A stretch of 64,000 nucleotides of DNA from Torreya grandis. Lineage: Eukaryota > Streptophyta > Pinopsida > Cupressales > Taxaceae. The notes under the pieces were generated by a model. It made no database searches, was not told where the DNA came from, and was given only the letters and a program-made list of their open reading frames with translations. Location of the stretch: positions 186,001 to 250,000 of the forward strand of contig JARHVA010002374.1 in the NCBI GenBank assembly GCA_037957365.1, given 5' to 3'. Of this stretch, positions 12,131 through 24,440 are shown one piece after another (the first letter of the stretch is position 1; every line of letters starts with the position of its first letter). The position numbers were made by a program, and so were the translations under genes.

Positions 12131-12931
12131 TCAATTCCATGGCTGAAATCCTTCACAAACAATAGAGTGTAAGGAAAGTTCCTCAAATCCTACAAATCTG
12201 AAGCCGTATTTGGCTACTAACTGTAGTTCAAAGTCTGAAATTTCGTGAATCAGCAGTGTGAAAATGATATAACAGCAACAATGCTGAAAATCGTTTGCAT
12301 AAATGATCGCTATCAAAAATTTTGAGGCTTGAAATAGAGAATCAATGACTGGAAATCTTTTTACAACTGTAATAATCGGTATATTTCTATTGAGACCTTG
12401 AAAAATCAACAACCCTGTGATTGAAAACACTTGTAGGGCTGTATTTGGTGTAGTGCAATTGCTGGAATCTATGACAATATTCCTAAGGCTGGAACATTTG
12501 ATAATGGTTGCCCCTGGTTTGTTTCCTTTGCCATATAACCGTAATTGACTATTACTACCCTTGATAGATGTCGAGATATCCCCTGGATCCCACATGATCA
12601 TACATGAATGATCTTGGATTTGAGAGAAAAGATCTTTCCATTTTGTACCCTTCATCTTTTCACCAATCTCTTGGTACTTCACATGATGACAAAAATCTTG
12701 CCACAAACTTTTGCTTAAATCAACACTTTCAAGCTTCTTGCTATAATCATGCTGATAATCAAATTGCTTACCATTAGTCGTTGATCTGAAAATTCCAGCA
12801 AGCTGAAAACCAACATTAGTATCCGGTGAGGCCCTTTTTCTCATTTGTGTGCCTCTCAAGAAGGTCTTCGTGGAACTCAACCTCATAATTTTTTTGATAT
12901 GAATGATTCCTTTAATATTTTGAGTTGTCAT
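12131..12931 (-). CDS. Unrecognised 266-aa ORF inside an LTR element
   Basis: An open frame of 266 codons, sense to the element that carries it, with ATG at 12931-12929 and its stop at 12131. I recognise no domain. The N-terminal third is basic and polar (for example MRLSSTKTFLRGTQMRKRA), the middle has WDPGDISTSIKG and a run of hydrophobic beta-type segments, and the C-terminal third is hydrophobic, with CCCYIIFTLL. Upstream, between the primer-binding site and this ATG, the minus strand shows further frames broken by stops. They include a Lys/Gln-rich segment likely to form a coiled coil (around RRAKEAKLIATQAKQHLQKI, about 13180-13120). The original protein was therefore probably longer, about 400 residues or more. 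There are no CCHC knuckle, protease DSG or RT motifs. It may be a lineage-specific gag-like or captured protein. Confidence 0.45.
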   Translation of the reverse strand: MTTQNIKGIIHIKKIMRLSSTKTFLRGTQMRKRASPDTNVGFQLAGIFRSTTNGKQFDYQHDYSKKLESVDLSKSLWQDFCHHVKYQEIGEKMKGTKWKDLFSQIQDHSCMIMWDPGDISTSIKGSNSQLRLYGKGNKPGATIIKCSSLRNIVIDSSNCTTPNTALQVFSITGLLIFQGLNRNIPIITVVKRFPVIDSLFQASKFLIAIIYANDFQHCCCYIIFTLLIHEISDFELQLVAKYGFRFVGFEELSLHSIVCEGFQPWN

Positions 12932-13475
12932 AAGAATGATCCAAGAGCTTATCTTCTTCTTTCAATGCCTTACAGAAATTTGCCTCCACTTTGCCTCCAC
13001 TCTACCATATTGAATACTCGGAAAATAGACATTAACCAAAAAATTCTCTTCAAATTCTTGTAAATTTGTTTTTTCTTCTTACTCCACCCTTACAATGGTA
13101 GAATTCTTTCCCTTTATTTTTTGCAGGTGTTGTTTTGCTTGAGTGGCTATCAACTTAGCTTCCTTAGCTCTTCTTATCCATTCATCACACCTTTTATGAG
13201 TCCTCATTACATCCTCTGTGCTTGTCTGCAATGTGGTCAGTTGTTTTTTCAACCACATTTCCTAGTTCTTTTTTAGATAAGATCTCCTTACCTTTGACTT
13301 GCATGTTGAATTCTTTTTGCCCCTTTGTAGATTTTTGAGGCTCAAATTTTGACATTTATATCTTCTTTATTTCTATCCATGCCTTTAGATCTTTCTGATA
13401 TTTTTGCAAAATATGCAACATCTCTAACATGGATTTTTGCATTGTCCTTATGATTCACAAGTTGGTAAGATCACA

Positions 13476-13487
13476 ACTCTGATACCA
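13476..13487 (-). promoter_or_regulatory. tRNA-Met primer-binding site of the 10856-14433 element
   Basis: TGGTATCAGAGT on the minus strand differs by one base from the standard initiator-Met-tRNA-complementary TGGTATCAGAGC. It is spaced one base from the LTR end, as in plant LTR retrotransposons. It fixes the element's orientation. Confidence 0.85.
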
Positions 13488-13488
13488 T

Positions 13489-14433
13489 TGTAATGTCCAT
13501 TTCTTATAAAATTTTGAATTCTGGATTTTTGTAATTAATTCTAAAATTTACATGCAAATACCAAAATAGCACATGCAACACTATATATTGAAAATCCAAA
13601 TTGCAATCTTTATTTCAGTCAAATGATTACATGAAAAAACACTAGAAGCAATGTCAATTGATCAATAAATGTGTCCTACTCAAACCCTAGGGCCCTGAAA
13701 TAGTAAATTTATGCAACTAAAATCTCTTACAGTTTGATTTCTTACAATAGTAGTGTTGTATAGCGGCCTAGGTGTGTTGTGCTCCAACTAGGGCATTGGA
13801 ATAACAGCCAGTGGTGAGTGGCGCTCCCTCCTATGGCAGCGATTTGAATTTTGCTGCAAAGAAAACCACTCTAGAGACTTGCGTTGAAGTCTTAGGGCAG
13901 CAAAATACCTCCCAAATGGTGTGCCTCTGTACAACAACCTTGAATGGTAGAAATATGCATTTTATTGACCCAAAAATTCTGAAAATAAATAATTTTCAGT
14001 TGGTCTGAAATCTGGGAATATCCCAATTTGTCTGCACAATGGTGATCCCTGGATGGAACTACCTCATTGGGCAAGAGGATTTCCATCCTCTTCACCTATG
14101 CATTGGAGGGTTTTCTTTCTCTGATGGAAAACTTGAACACAAAATCTCCAACTTGGAAATAGGGTTTTGGTTTTCAAAGATGAATAACGAATATTTAGTT
14201 TTGAGCCTAGCTCTTTTTAATTTTATTTTATATTCCAAAAACCCTAAAAGTGTTTTAGAACACTTTTAATGAAATATTACTTTTTGGCCCATTTAATAAA
14301 TATTATTTTTGGTCCTCTTTATGATAATAATGTGTCTTTTTTCCATGTTATAAAATAAAGTGACTTTGGACAACTTACAATATTATTATTAAATTATTTT
14401 CATAATTAAATATTTCGAAAAGGGGACATGACA
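13489..14433 (-). repeat. 5' LTR of the 10856-14433 element
   Basis: The 945-bp partner of 10856-11886 has the same ends (TGTAATGTCC and GGGGACATGACA on the + strand). It lies directly beside the primer-binding site. Its ends form an extended inverted repeat, ATGTCC and GGACAT, beyond the usual TG/CA. Confidence 0.85.
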
Positions 14434-14679
14434 ATATGTGCTAGATTTTTTACCTATAACAAATTTCCAAGGTAAAATTGTGCATATTTGTGTGCCTGTC
14501 ATTATCTTTGTTTGTGTAAGATTCACATCGTAGAACTCTCCTTTGCATTTGTTTGTCATGCATGAGTTACTTCCCAACAACTGTTAGGGCTTGGTTGTAA
14601 GCTTTGTAGAAGTTTGGATAACTTGCAATAAACAATTTCCTTGAAGTGGGAGTTTTGTGATAGAATCTTGTGCGATTAA

Positions 14680-17575
14680 AATCATTGGAAGCACGAGGAT
14701 AGAAATTGAGAAATGCTATACCCAGAATTTTGTGTTATGGAAATTGAAGATGATCTCTTGGTAGATAGAGATTAGTGGACTGCCATAGTAGACACAACAC
14801 CCACTAGAATGAAATTGGAAGAATGGGAAAAAGTTGATAGGAAGGCTAAAAGCTCTTTCAGATTATGTTTGTCAGATTTAGTGTCCCTGAATGTTTCAAT
14901 TGAAAACATTGCGAAGCTTTTTTGGGAAAAGTTGGAATCATTGTACGATGCCAAGTCGCTGGTAATTTGTAAACAAAATTTTCCTATGCAAGAAGTTGTA
15001 CTCATTGCAATTGATGTATGGTGATTCAATTGTAGAGCACCTGAATTCCTTCAACACTTTGGTAAGTCAATTGTCATCCGTAGATGTCAACATAAGTGAT
15101 GAAGAAAGGTGTATTACGTTGTGTTGTTTGCCAAACACACGGGATAATCTAGTAATGGCAATCACTAGCACTACATCAGAGCTAAAATTGAAGATGTAGT
15201 CATAAACCTACAATCAAAAGAAATGAAGTGCAAGTTTGTGAAAAGTTGTCAGACGAAGGATGCCTTGTCTGTGCAAGGTTGCTTGCAAGAAAGAGGCAAG
15301 CGAAAGGCTAGGGATAAGCGCTTAAAGTCTAGAGGGAGATCTAAGACTTTGGATAGATTCTTGAAGAAGTGTTGGAATTGCGGCATGACAGGGCACTTCA
15401 AGGACTATTGAGCGAAAACAATAGAAAAGGGCAAACAACTAGATGTTGTGCATTACTTGAGTGAGAAGGTTTTCATTGATGGAGATGGAACTAGAGACAT
15501 AGACGCATATCTGCAAGCTCAAGCTCGCATGTATGCATTGATGCATGGATGATTGGGTTTGGGGCATCCTATCATATGACCACTGGGAGGGAGTGGTTCT
15601 GGGAATATGAAGAATATGATGGTGGAGATGTCTTTCTAGGAAACAACTCAAGCTATAGGGTCATGGATAGAGGAAGACTGAAACTGAGATTCAAAGATAG
15701 GAGGATCAAGATTGTCCAAGGTGTTTTGCACACTCCTATCCTTGCGAGGAATCTGATCTATATGAGCAAGATGAATGATGTCAGTTTTCAAGCCTTATAT
15801 TGCAGAGATGGGTGCAAAATGGTGTGCGGGCCATGGTGTTGGTGAGAGGCTTGTGCACTAGTACTCTGTTCAGGCTTGATGCGATTATGGTCAGCAACGC
15901 ATGCAACAACATTGTTGTTCTTGAGGCCAAGGCTGAATATGAACTTGCACATTACTTCCAGATAAGAAGACGATGCTTTGGCATCAGAGGCTGGGTCGTA
16001 TGGGTGAGAAATGTTTGTGCATGTTGCATACTAAGGATATGTCAAAAGGGATGAATGATTGTACCTTGGACTTTGACTTATGTGAACATTGTGTCTACAA
16101 GTGTAGTTGGGTGAAATTCCCTACAAACATTGCGTTGACAAGTGAAATCTTGTAGGAGATCCACAATAATTTGTATGGACCAGTAGATGTCCCATCATTG
16201 AAGAGGTCTATCTTTTGTGCTTCTTTCATAAACAACTTGTCTTACAAGACCTTGATGTACTTCCTCTTGAAGAAATCTGAAGTTCTCAAGAAATTCAAGG
16301 AATTAAAAGATCTTGTGGAGAACCAAAGGGAGAAGAGGATCAAAATATTGCACATAGACGATGAGGTGAGTATTGCTCCAAAGAGTTCATCGAATTTTGC
16401 AAGCAGAGTGGTATTAAAACGCAGAAACAAACTCCATACATATTGCAACATAATGGAGTTGGAGAGTGGATGAATATGATGTTGATTGATAAGGCCCGAA
16501 ATATGCTGAGTGATGTGCATTTCAAACAAATTTTTTGGGCTGAAGCAGTGGCTATTGCTTGTTATCTTGTCAACAAATCATCCACTTTAGCACTGGTTAA
16601 GAAGACTCTGCAAGAAGCATGTATTGGTAAGAAGCCATTCTTGTGACACCTACGATTTTTTTGGTTGTGAAGCTTATTTTCGCATCCCCAAGGAAAAAAG
16701 GTTGAAACTTGACTCTAAGTCATTAAAACACATCTTTATTGGGTATGGGAGTGGTGTCAATGGGTACAAGCTTTGAAATCCTGAGACAAAGAAGGTGGAA
16801 TGTATTCTTTTGGGAGGTGCACAAGTTTTTGCGCAAGAAAAAGTAAAAGATCAGCCAAAGGTACAAACATAAAGTGTGCAAGTTGGTGTAGACACTGAAG
16901 AGCATGTATTTGAGTATGGTGTAACAGGGGAAATTCACAAGAGTCACAAGAAGAGGAGCATGCAACTCTGAATTTGAGGAGATTGGAAAGAGTATACAAA
17001 ATACTTGAAAGGTATAGCCCACTGGATTTTTGTTCTGCATCCCTGTTATCAGTGACATATGATGAACACCCCAATATGGTGAAGGAAAATCATGGTTGTG
17101 CAGAGAGCAAGTCTTGGATGAAGGCCATGAAGGAAGAAATGGAGTCCCCTGACAAGAATGAGACTTGGGACTCGGTCAATTTACCTCTTGTTTAAAAACT
17201 TGTAGGTTGCCAGTCGGTTTTCAAGAAGCAACAAAATGCACAAAGGATGCTTGAAAAGAATAAGGCTCGCTCAGTAGCAAAGGGATTGTCGCAGGTAGAG
17301 GGAATTGACTTTGGTGAGACTTTTTCCCTATTGCGAAATTGACTTAAATTATGTTTATTTTAGCTATTACCGTTGGTCTTGATCTTGAGATAGATTAGAT
17401 GGATGTTAAGACAATGTTTCTACATGGGATGCTTGAAAAAGAAATCTATATGTCACAACCATAAATCTTCAAGGTAAAAGGGAAAGAGGACTTGGTTTGT
17501 AGGCTAAAGAAGTCCTTGTACGGCTTGAAGCAATCACTTAGAATGTGGAATCATAAATTTGATTTTGTGGTTGGA
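14680..17575 (+). pseudogene. Decayed Ty1/copia polyprotein (gag to first half of RT)
   Basis: Recognisable in order are gag (WEKVDRKAKSS, LFWEKLESLYDAKS, LNSFNTLVSQLSSVDVNISD; 14800-15200), a zinc knuckle CWNCGMTGHFK at 15370-15402 whose last Cys codon is now TGA, and a protease segment at 15549-15780 in which the expected DSGAS reads GFGAS, so the catalytic Asp is lost. Next come the GAG-pre-integrase stretch LWHQRLGRMGEKCL (15973), an integrase end with HNGVGEWMN (16445), and an RT start with KARSVAKGLSQVEGIDFGETF (about 17260) and SLYGLKQS (about 17510). Many stops and frameshifts show it is inactive. It breaks off near 17575, before the RT YVDD box, where an oppositely oriented gypsy element begins. 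No intact LTR was identified; its 5' part was probably split by the 10856-14433 insertion. Confidence 0.88.
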
Positions 17576-17579
17576 CTTT

Positions 17580-20500
17580 GGCTTGCAGTACACGACTTGA
17601 TGTATTTGAAGACATCAGACCTGAGATGTGGCTAGTAGAAATACTTCTAAAACACCGCAAGTGTCTCTTATCCCAAAATGTGCCACAACCTTGTTGAAAT
17701 GAGCCTCCCATATTAGATTTTATCTCTCTGCCTCATGTGGAAAGCACAAGTGCCCAAGATGATAGAGAAGACCATCGTGCAAGTAGAAATCTGGGATGGA
17801 ATTGACGCAAAGCAAAAATTGATAGATATCTACAAAATCCATGTCAGATGGATACTATTCTGACCGTGCATGGACTTCATGTCCCAATGCATAAAGTACA
17901 GAAAGGAGAGTTTGTACCTGAGGATGGCTCAAGCAATTTGCATCAAGGTTTGCACTTCCCTTCTTATGCTTGATGTTCAGAGGGAATTGTTGAAGGTAAG
18001 AATACCATTTGTTTTGTTGCTTTTCTGCAACTTGTTCTGCATCTACAAGAATTGAAGCGACTTGTGATTTGTGTGGACCACAGTCTCCTTGCCCAAGATA
18101 TAGTGCTTCCAATGCTTACATCCCTGAACAATAGCATAAGGCTTGTGATCATATGTTAGGTAGTTCCTTGCCATTGCAATGAGAGTTTCACTATGTTAAG
18201 CAACCTGGTGACCATGTTGAGTGAGGATTGCTCCAAGTGCAAAGTCAGAGGCATATGTCTCGAGCTCAAGTAGTTGTTGAAGGTCCAACAAAGCAAGTAT
18301 TGGTATGGAACATATTCTGCATTTCAATTTCTTGAATGCTTTTTGTTGAGTGATAGTCCAATTGAACTTTGCTTTAGCACCACCTAGGGTAACTTGGTTT
18401 AGAGGCCAAGTCACGTGAGAGAAACCAAGTACAAATCTCCAATAGAAATTTGTTTGTCTCAGAAAGCTATGAAGCTCTATGAGATCCTTTGGTTGTGGTC
18501 AATACTGGATGACTTGGATCTTGGTTGGGTCTAGATGCATCCCTTGTGCATCCACCATGTATCCCAAATATTGGATCTGCGGCATGGCAAATGAATATTT
18601 TTCCATGTTTGCATCCAATTTGTATTTCCACAAAGTGTGAAGCACTTGCTCAATATGACATAGGTGTTCAACCCATCTCCTCTTGAAGATCAGGGTGTTG
18701 TCAAAGTAGATTACGACAAAGGAAGTTGTGAATGGTCTTAGGATATCATTCATCATCCGCATGAATGTGGCTGGGGTGTTGGTCAAGCCGAAGGGCAATA
18801 CAAGCCATTTCAACAAACCTTCTTTCGCCTGGAAGATTGTCTTCCAAACATTTTTAGGATCAACAGGAATTTGATGATACCTAAAATTGAGGGCAATCCA
18901 GTGAAGTATTTTGCACTGTGGAGCTGGTCCAAAAGATCCTCAATCCGTGGAAGGGGATAGGGGTTTTTCACTGTGATCTTTATGAGTGCTCTGTAGTCAA
19001 TGTAGAGCCTCCATGTGTTATCCTTCTTTGGCACAAGCACAACTAGTTTGCTGCAAGGAGATAAGTTGGCCCTGATATGTCCTTAGTCCACGAGTTCATG
19101 GATCTGTTGCTTGATCTCTTTATTCTCCAAAAATGATTTGTGGTCTAATGAAGCATTAGGAAGAGGTAGTTCAGGGATTAGATCAATAGTATGATTTAAT
19201 GCACAATGTCTGGACACTTCTTTTGGTAGTTGGAATGCATCTTTGTATTCATCCAACTTGAGCTGCAATACGGCTTTTTGCGTTGACGTTTGAAGAATTG
19301 CGGTAACCATGGTCTTAAGTTCAGATGTCACCATCAAAAACACAAACTTCTTACTATAGGTGACTAGCTTCTTACATTGCTTGGCACTAATGAGCGATAG
19401 CTTTGGAACTACTTCCGATATGTGGTATCTTTAATCACCAACGTTTATGACAACATTTATAGGATTTTCTTCATAAATTACATGCTAATGAAAAAGATAT
19501 GATTGACCTAATAGAATATCACATACCTCTAATGGAGCGACATCACAAAGGACTGTATCTTGAAGAGGCTTGATGTTGTACACCACTTGACACTGGTGAG
19601 TGACGTGTTTCTTAGAACCCACATTGAACCATCCGATGGAGTATGGTTGTAGGTGAGGCATCAACAACAAGTTCAATCTTTGAACTGCTTCAGGAGAAAT
19701 CAAGTTCTTCTAACTTCCGTTGTCAACAATGAAGTGTATTGGTTGGGCATTGATCCACATTTGAGAATGGAACAATCTTTTTGCTTCCTCTGTTTTTGCA
19801 GGGGTAGTATATATGTTTACGGTACCTACCATGGCACAAGGCTTAGACTCCATGATCTATTTACCTTTGTTTGGTGTTGCAGTGACTGCACCAATGGCCT
19901 CAAGTTGTGCAAGCAGGGTTTTTCAAGCGCGACACTCATTGGAACGATTGCTAGAGTTGTGAATTGAATAGCACTTGCCAGTCTTGGATTGCTTGTTCTG
20001 ATCATTTGATGGTTGTTGCTGCTTCTTTGCTTGTTGTTTAGAGTTATTCCTTGATTTGAAATTTTGCTTGGAAGATTTAGACTTTTGCTACTTAGTCTGA
20101 GACTTTGAATCTTGTATCTTAGTCTTGGCCTTAGCATTTGATTCAAACTTGCAAGCGTATCTATAGGCTTCCCTAATGGTGCAGATAGTCAGGAAATCCA
20201 GGGCCAATTGGATGTGCAGTCTCAAGCCTGACCTATACTTCAGAACAAGATTCTGCTCTGAATCGTGAATCTTGAGTTTGGACACTAGGTTATGGAAAGT
20301 ATTTGTGTATTGCTACACAAATTGCTCTTCGCCTTGGCATAACTGAGAAAACTTATTGTATTGATCATCATAGTTACCAATAGGATAATAGGTTGCTTTG
20401 AGTGCTTCAACGAAACCGTTCCATGTGTCTTCAAATGTGTCTAAACTTAGGTCTTCTTCATGTGTAGTGCAGTGATTTTTTACCATATTTTAATTGCTAA

Positions 20501-20935
20501 AGAAACTTTCAGAAGAGCAATTGTAATTTTCTCTTGGTCAAAGAAATTACTTACCGTGGAGCATGAATATATGAGGTTAAACTAGTTATCTAGTGCATTT
20601 GCATCTATTTTACCTTCAAACATAGGAATGTCTAGATTGACTTGTACCTTATATGGCGTTGGTGCTAAAGGCCAATGAGAATGAGATGCTGCTGGAGAAG
20701 TCCGCTACTTGAGTGGAAAGTGATCAATGATACTTGTTCGTTCCTACGCATGATGTTTGTCCAAATCTTCCCTTTATCACTTCAAAGTATCCTCTATCCT
20801 TTTCTAGAATATCTCTAGAGTTGGTGTCATTGCAGCTTTGTCTCCAATTTGAGGACTTGAAAGAAGGTATGATGAAGGGTCATGAGTCTCGAGCCCTAAC
20901 TTTTTGTACTCAAAAATGTGTATGCTCTGATACTA
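17580..20935 (-). pseudogene. Truncated Ty3/gypsy polyprotein (gag, protease, RT, RNase H, start of integrase)
   Basis: Reading the minus strand from 20600 leftward: a gag end (20285-19830), a protease region with LEVCDILLGQSYLF (19530-19490), a linker, then RT with YIDYRALIKITVKNPYPLPR (about 19000-18940), LVLPFGLTNTPATFMRMMND (about 18800-18740), and the active-site box as YFDN (about 18697-18711) instead of YxDD. RNase H follows with ETYASDFALGAILTQHG (about 18265-18200), then FPLNIKHKKGSANLDANCLS (about 17990-17930). The start of the integrase zinc-binding domain is at about 17860-17590, where the element stops abruptly against the copia remnant. Multiple stops, plus D-to-N in the RT box, mean it is dead. 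The 5' side carries a primer-binding site and LTR to the right. Confidence 0.9.
20924..20935 (-). promoter_or_regulatory. Primer-binding site of the gypsy element
   Basis: The minus strand reads TAGTATCAGAGC, one base from TGGTATCAGAGC. It lies at the expected 5' side of the gypsy gag region, just inside the presumed LTR that starts at 20936. Confidence 0.7.
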
Positions 20936-21570
20936 GTTCCGGGGCTCTTGGAAGACACCCGGTGGACAATCTACTTAACGTAGGTTAAGCAAGTTGTGGA
21001 GAAGTGATTTTTTGAATGATAGAGAATATGAAATGTAATGTGGTAGAGAAACAAGAAAGAAAAAACAAAGTGACGATAGGATTAGAATGGTAACAACAAT
21101 GTTGTATTATGCTAAGTTTTGTACAATCTGAGAGATCATATTTTTTATCACAAGGCTTGCTAACTCTATTCGGCTATGTAGTTCGGCACTGTGTATTGCT
21201 AACCTACAAATAATGGAAGTGTACATTATTATACAATGCAAGAAGACAAAGCATTGGTTGTACTATTAACTGTTGGTAACCTCTTTGTAACCGCAAAGTG
21301 CTATGATGTCATTAGCTGCAGTTATTGACAGGGTGTTAGTTAAAATAATGACATTGTTGGGATTGGGTGGTAACGTAGAAACGGATTTGCAAGGAATCCT
21401 TCTGCATGTAGGTACGAGACCCACTAATACAATTGTTGGCGTAAGCACAAAGCTAGATGTGCAACGATGGTAATATGCGGTATGATTGAGTGACCCAGAT
21501 CCCACTGGATCAAACGGGGAAGAGGAAATTGTAGTTTCTTGTAATTTGTATCTTGCATCCATATGCAATT
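20936..21570 (-). repeat. Presumed 5' LTR of the gypsy element
   Basis: The sequence immediately outside the primer-binding site should be the 5' LTR. The outer boundary is not fixed because no second LTR copy remains (the element is truncated on its 3' side). A TGATTATCATTGAAAATCATCATC-like inverted stretch at about 21572-21600 lies near the expected outer end. Confidence 0.45.
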
Positions 21571-21829
21571 AATGATGATGATTTTCAATGATAATCATCA
21601 TAAGTTTATAAGTATCAGTTCGCTATTGTATTCGCATGATTATGCAATTTTGTACTCTATTTGTATTCAAATTTAAAATAAAACACTTCTCCGATGTTTT
21701 ATAGACTCATTTGATACATTTTGTATCTGTAATTTGTAAAAAATAATTTGGTGAGTATTTGCCAAGTAATTTTTTTCGTTGTGCAAGTACTCTCCGAGTA
21801 TGAGTATGCAAACTATGGTGTAGAGGGTC

Positions 21830-23020
21830 CAGAGTACAATAATCTGATATGCATTTATTGTGGTTTTATGATGGGAAGGCATCAATCACCTCAAATACCA
21901 CCTTGCACAAGTCCAAGGCCGAGATGTGTGAATGTGTAAAATGTGGAACTACCCCTTGATTCAGATTAATCACCACTTGCAATTGAGACAAGCATAATGG
22001 AGTGAGGATGGTTGCTTCAAATTTTTGGTGTTATAACAACATACTATTCAATGTGGCAATAATCTCATCTTGGCAAACATTGGTAATTGTATTAACTGTT
22101 TTTAGGAAGGGATTCAAGGCACCTAGTCCTCATGGTTTGAGCTTTTCATTGTTGGAGGAAGAACTACAATATATGCAAGTGATAGTAGACGATTAAAAAC
22201 AAAAATGGTGCACAACATTCTACAATAATTTGTTTGATGGGTGGACAGGTGGAAGAAAACACACTTTGATAAACTTTCTAGTGGCTTCAAGTAGGTGGTT
22301 GGTGTTCTTGAAGTTATGGATGGCCTCAACATATGCATAGAGAGGACAAATGAAGCCCTTAAAAACACAAATCTTGATGAGTTGTAGATTTACAAGGGTG
22401 TAAAGGGGAGTCTCTTTTCTTCAGCTCTATGCATTTGATGGAGAATGGCGCAACAATGAGGTAAAAATAAATTAAGTGTTTTGATTGAATTCTCATTATT
22501 TGTAGATACTAGATTTATTTAAAAAATGCAAGTCTTGTTGCCTTATGAAATTATAGGTCTCCTATATGCATATTTGTGGTGGGAAGATTATGGTGAAAAA
22601 CCCCAAATTTTCAAAGGCTAGCAATTCATATTTTGTGATCCATATAGCTCTTCTTGGTGTGAGCACGTAATTGGTGATTCACATAAAGAAGCACAATAGG
22701 TTGACAATAAAATGCCTCAATGACCTTGTTTTTGTGCAATATAATCTTTGTTTTTGCGTCAAACAAGGGGAGGGGCAAGAGAGTCATGATGTGATTGCTT
22801 GGATGATATCACTCCATACTTAGTTTCGATTGTTGAGGATGTAGAGCCCATGTTTACTAAGGAGGAGATCACAGATTTTCAGAGGCAAGGGGCAACAGCT
22901 GTAGAGGCACAAGTGCAAGTAGAAGCATCAAGAGAGGTTGATGAGGATGATATTGTTTTAAAGGGGGAACCTTTACCTTCCACTTCCAGGGTGCAGTCGA
23001 CAAGTATGAAAAGTTGAAGG
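21830..23020 (+). pseudogene. hAT-family transposase remnant
   Basis: The + strand shows, in order, a BED-like zinc-finger start with ICIYCG (about 21847), the DUF659-type block FWCYNNILFNVA (about 22020), GFKAPSPHGLSFSLLEEEL (22107-22165), then NLFDGWTGGRKHTLINFLVA (22226-22285). After a gap comes the C-terminal dimerisation block WWEDYGEKPQIFK (about 22578) and a tail with DDITPYLVSIVEDVEP (22800-22850). These are hallmarks of plant hAT transposases. The segment between about 22440 and 22560, where much of the catalytic core should be, is far too short, so there is an internal deletion as well as stops. No terminal inverted repeats were identified. Confidence 0.85.
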
Positions 23021-23299
23021 CGATAGAGAAATTTGTTAAATATTTTATGGATTTGTAATTTTTTATGATGATTAATCACCATATGATATTCTGGTGGAAC
23101 AAAGAATGATTTAAATGAGCCATCACAACAAATTACGTTGTGGAGGATCAAGAGAATGAAGAGATGAAGGATGTCCAAAGAACACAAGGGATAAATAATC
23201 CAACCAAGACATCCCACCCAAAGCAAGGATCAATAAGAGAAGTCACAAGGACAAAGCAGTAGAACAAGTCCAGTTTTCTTCCTTATTTGACATATTATA
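23021..23299. other. Sequence between hAT remnant and LTR-like segment
   Basis: No recognised feature. It may contain the hAT 3' non-coding end. Confidence 0.4.
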
Positions 23300-23518
23300 C
23301 ACCTACTTAAATGTCGTATGTTATCAACTGCAGTTATTTATAGACACGACCTATCATTTCATAAGGACATGACTTACTGTTCTACCCTTCATTCATATAT
23401 ATAACTGATCGCCATGTTCTATCTTTTCATCCATTTGATATATTATATTCAATTTACAGTACTTTGCATATATTTCATAGATGTACCTAGTAGGTATATA
23501 ACAAGTGGTACTAGAGCT
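23300..23518 (+). repeat. LTR-like end with primer-binding-like site
   Basis: A TATA-like CATATATATAACTG, then TCTATCTTTTCATCCAT, is followed by TGGTACTAGAGCT at 23506-23518, similar to the Met-tRNA primer-binding consensus. The 23310-23505 segment shares its layout and the block TATCTTTTCATCCATxTGATAT with 26945-27150. It is therefore probably one end of an old LTR element, but no polyprotein follows. Confidence 0.55.
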
Positions 23519-24030
23519 AGTTAGGATTCATTTTCCCCTTGGATCCCAGCCCTGTGGTTCAATGCAAGCTTTTGGTTCATGAACAAAAAAGTTAAAATAA
23601 ATATTGGTTGTGGTCTTTACTATCAATTTAGAAAAGAAAAACTAGGTTCGTTACCATTTTTAGAAAGTACCAAGTTTCAATACATTGAGTATATTATATC
23701 CTATTATATAAAAAGATTATAAAAAAATTAAATGTATCTCCCCATGGTCCTTTCCTACCCCACACAACATTATTTCTCCATGCATGCCCATGCTCTTTTT
23801 ATGCCTATTTCTTCTCCTGAATATGTCTTCTCTACTTCCCGTGTCTTTTAGCCTCCTTCACACTCTCTTTTCAGAACTCACACTCATTTCCAAATTGGTC
23901 CATTTTTTCTATCCCTCCATGGCTTCTATTATCTTAGTTTCTGTCATAATCTACCACTTGCAATACCTATGGTGCAGCTCCATAATTTGGCACCTCGCAC
24001 ACCCTTTTTTTCTATTGCATGCGTCTTTTC

Positions 24031-24440
24031 TTCATCACATAATTTATTTTCTTATGCTCTCATTGTGCTTGCATAAAGAAGTAACATTCATAACAATCAA
24101 TTAAAAAGTTGGTTCATTGAACCAAATTTTTTGTAGACAATACAAATTGTAGCTCGCTAAAAACAATACGAGTGGCAGTGTTATAAAACAAATAGAAAGA
24201 GACTGAAAATATTGAGAAAACCACATAAAGCAAACCCACTCTTCATCACATAATTTCTCTTCTTATGTTCTCATTGTGATTGCATAAAATAGTCACATTC
24301 ATAACAGTAAATTAAAAAGTTGGTTCATTGAACCTAAAATTTTGTTGCAATACAAATTGTAGCTCCACCAAAACAATACAAGTGACGGCGTTATAAAACA
24401 AACAAAATAGAAAGAAACCAAAAATATCGAGAAAACTAGA
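24031..24440. repeat. 211-bp diverged tandem duplication
   Basis: Copies start TTCATCACATAATTT at 24031 and 24242. Both contain AAAAAGTTGGTTCATTGAACC, ACAAATTGTAGCTC and a GTTATAAAACAAA block. They differ by several substitutions and short indels. Confidence 0.85.

Larger units (their letters stand above)
10856..14433 (-). mobile_element. Short LTR retrotransposon with an unrecognised internal ORF
   Basis: Two related direct repeats (10856-11886 and 13489-14433) start TGTAATGTCC and end AAAAGGGGACATGACA on the + strand, with about 1.6 kb between them. On the minus strand a primer-binding site TGGTATCAGAGT (13476-13487), complementary to initiator Met tRNA, sits one base inside the right LTR. 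A purine-rich tract, GGAGAAGGCGGAC, lies just inside the left LTR at about 11887-11900. This orders the element 5' to 3' on the minus strand. The interior has no reverse transcriptase, integrase or protease but holds one long ORF. Flanking 5-mers (GTTTG and ATATG) are not a clean target-site duplication. It appears to have inserted in the 5' portion of the copia element at 14680-17575. Confidence 0.85.
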
